A stretch of 64,000 nucleotides of DNA, from positions 23,302 through 87,301 of the forward strand of contig NZ_RCWE01000021.1 in assembly GCF_018448925.1 (NCBI RefSeq). The letters run 5' to 3'. Below are positions 62,965 through 64,000 of this stretch, piece by piece. The notes beneath the pieces are model-generated. The model saw only the letters and a program-made list of their open reading frames with translations. It was not told where the DNA came from and did no database searches. Positions within the stretch are counted from its first letter, which is position 1; each line of letters opens with the position of its first letter. The position numbers and the translations under genes are program-made. Origin of the DNA: Photorhabdus akhurstii (GTDB lineage Bacteria; Pseudomonadota; Gammaproteobacteria; Enterobacterales; Enterobacteriaceae).

Positions 62965-63027
62965 TCATCGCAACCCTTTCAAAATACATTTTAAGGCTCG
63001 CTCATCAAAATCGATGTTAAATTTCAT
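62965..63027 (-). pseudogene. relE: relE toxin remnant (N-terminus only)
   Basis: The minus-strand frame starts MKFNIDFDERALK, matching the RelE N-terminal strand-helix (x-FDERALKEW), then diverges (CILKGLR) and stops after 20 codons. It overlaps the 3' end of a relB remnant, as expected for a relBE operon. Only this stub remains. Confidence 0.6.
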
Positions 63028-63100
63028 CTAGGTTAACTCTGATCCGCTTTGCTGGATTTTTGATACGCTCACGAACCACATCCAGAAATATCCCCATCAT
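63017..63100 (-). pseudogene. relB: relB antitoxin remnant (C-terminus only)
   Basis: About 25 codons read GIFLDVVRERIKNPAKRIRV then NLDEI before the stop. This resembles the RelB C-terminus (VKERLRNPKPVRVTLDEL in E. coli). No upstream RelB ribbon-helix-helix part is present; the fragment is fused to sequence downstream of yhaV. Confidence 0.6.
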
Positions 63101-63134
63101 TATCATTTTCAGCTGCGTTGTAAGACACTTTTTT

Positions 63135-63508
63135 TAGGTCATGCTTATTACCATATGCCCTTTTTGTTCTCTCATCATCTACCCAGCCAAAGATAATAAT
63201 TTTACTTTCGGCGTGGAAACGGAAAAAAGGCGATATTGTTGGAAAAATTTTGCTCTGAACCAGTGTTGTCTTTTTCCACCCAATGTGTCACCTAAACGAA
63301 AGGCTATATTAGCTGGATCATTGGGAATAATTTCAGTAACGAGTTTTATGATTGCAGTCAGGCGTTTTGTATCATTTTTTTTCAAGTAGTCATTTGGATA
63401 TTTTTGCTGAAGTTGTACTACCTTATCTATTGCTTGTTTTAATTGTTCTATAAAGCATGGATGAGCAAAAAGAGTCCATCCGTTTATTACACACACTCGA
63501 TCGTACAT
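63135..63508 (-). pseudogene. yhaV: YhaV-like toxin, frameshifted
   Basis: The frame from 63508 encodes a RelE-fold ribosome-dependent RNase of the YhaV family (VINGWTLFAHPCFIEQLKQA, TKRLTAIIKLVTEIIPNDPA, FRLGDTLGGKRQHWFRAKFF, QQYRLF). At a T6 run (plus-strand A6, about 63221-63228) the frame slips. The neighbouring frame continues FRFHAESKIIIFGWVDDERT then KRAYG, the true YhaV strand set. One additional T would restore it. Further downstream the homology fades, so the C-terminus is also damaged. The start abuts the prlF stop. Confidence 0.82.
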
Positions 63509-63514
63509 AGTTCT

Positions 63515-63780
63515 TTACTCATCGTCAGCAGATAATGGGTTGTTCAGATGTATGTCTATTCCAGCGACAAGTGACTTTGCCCGGTTAATAAGCTGTTCAT
63601 CTAATTGCTGTACTTGTTCAGGATATTTCTGAATGTCTTTTGCTAGAAAGTTCAGAAATGATTCTATGACAAGATCTTTTTCTTCTTCGCTGTTTTTACG
63701 ACTAATAAGTACATCACCGGAAGATAAAATTTTATATGCGATACTGTTATGACCTGGTTTTAGCAAAATCCGCCGTAAAC
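63515..63780 (-). pseudogene. prlF: PrlF (SohA) antitoxin, 5' end displaced by an insertion
   Basis: About 88 C-terminal codons match PrlF: LLKPGHNSIAYKILSSGDVL, ESFLNFLAKDIQKYPEQVQQ and AKSLVAGIDIHLNNPL. The AbrB-like N-terminal swapped-hairpin domain that binds DNA is missing. From about 63780 upward the sequence is the left end of a tnpB element. The open frame that continues to 63949 (MRTLVALNIISAHRDSLC...) is a chimera formed by the insertion. Confidence 0.8.
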
Positions 63781-63923
63781 CCTCGCCCAATGCGGGCGGT
63801 GATATAAGGCGAAAAGCCCGCAGGGCTTTCAGGTTATTAACCATCACGTTCACTGGCAGCCCGGGGGGGACACGGCCAAAAAAAGCGGTTAAAATACATA
63901 AACTATCCCGATGAGCGCTGATG
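63776..63923 (+). mobile_element. Left end of an IS200/IS605-type tnpB element
   Basis: This is non-coding DNA between the prlF break and tnpB. It contains two subterminal hairpins, cgccc / gggcg (63784-63798) and a perfect aaagccc-gca-gggcttt (63813-63829), of the type recognised by HUH transposases at IS200/IS605 ends. The exact junction and the 4-5 nt target cannot be fixed from one end. The element leaves the window at the right edge. Confidence 0.6.
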
Positions 63924-64000
63924 ATGTTAAGAGCCACCAAAGTCCGCATTTACCCGACACCCGAACAGGCTGATTATCTCAATGCTCAGTTCGGTGCGGT
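63924..64000 (+). CDS. tnpB: TnpB (IS605 OrfB family RNA-guided nuclease), 5' end only
   Basis: The frame from ATG 63924 runs off the window, encoding MLRATKVRIYPTPEQADYLN then AQFGAV. This is the N-terminal signature of IS200/IS605 OrfB/TnpB proteins (x-K-x-R-x-YPTPEQ). TnpB proteins are omega-RNA-guided nucleases ancestral to Cas12. An ATG at 63921 is also possible. Whether the rest is intact is not visible. Confidence 0.85.
   Translation, partial: MLRATKVRIYPTPEQADYLNAQFGA

Noticed and set aside
63515-63949. Intact 144-residue protein
   Set aside because: The first 57 or so codons are the left end of a tnpB element read backwards; only the C-terminal part is PrlF.

Overview
The window is a 64 kb chromosomal segment of an AT-rich gamma-proteobacterium of the order Enterobacterales. 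Gene order follows the Escherichia coli 3.2-3.3 Mb region in blocks (lpoA/rsmI, rnpB, yhaK/yhaJ, yqjA-F, alx-sstT, rpoD-dnaG-rpsU/tsaD, plsY/folB/uppP, cca-ygiM/ygiF-glnE-hldE, ubiK/ribB/ygiD, tolC-ygiB-ygiC, nudF-cpdA-yqiA-parE-parC-plsC-ftsP, dkgA, yghB). The base composition, the degraded vgrG/hcp and toxin-antitoxin debris, and an idi gene beside a SAM methyltransferase point to Photorhabdus or a close relative in the Morganellaceae. That genus assignment is inference. No rRNA, CRISPR array or complete insertion sequence is present.

Layout. 1-4.4 kb holds the 5' part of lpoA (open through the left edge), rsmI, RNase P RNA and the yhaK/yhaJ pair. 4.4-7.3 kb is an accessory, very AT-rich stretch with two unrecognised genes, one encoding a small secreted protein. 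7.3-15 kb is core: the yqj membrane-stress cluster, alx behind a yybP-ykoY Mn2+ riboswitch, sstT and fadH. 15.5-19.3 kb carries a GNAT acetyltransferase, a VirK/YbjX-type protein, idi and a SAM methyltransferase. 19.3-23.2 kb is a mosaic island abutting tRNA-Ile(CAU) (ileX). It contains two vgrG 3'-end fragments, a probable type I toxin-antitoxin locus, a partial duplicate of the ileX 3' end, a hicAB pair with a truncated toxin, and a Ner-like regulator.

23.2-42.5 kb is mostly housekeeping: the macromolecular-synthesis operon, tsaD, lipid, folate, undecaprenol and CCA-adding functions, glnE, hldE, a three-lipoprotein CsgG/DUF4810/DUF799 operon, and ribB with its FMN riboswitch. 43.5-47 kb is accessory: a DUF1835 gene behind a double-hairpin leader, a frameshifted vapD with its upstream partner, and an orphan hcp convergent with a small membrane-protein gene. 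47-62.8 kb returns to core. 62.8-64 kb is another scrapyard: relBE remnants, a frameshifted yhaV, and prlF cut by the left end of an IS200/IS605-type tnpB element that runs off the window.

The most interesting item is at 19.73-20.28 kb. A 27-codon hydrophobic peptide gene resembling TisB/ZorO has its Shine-Dalgarno sequence inside a hairpin and sits behind a leader of about 200 nt. Just upstream is a separate promoter-terminator unit for an RNA of about 120 nt. The first 33 nt of that RNA can pair with the toxin leader, the first 19 without interruption. This has the design of a type I toxin with an RNA antitoxin, but with both genes in tandem orientation.
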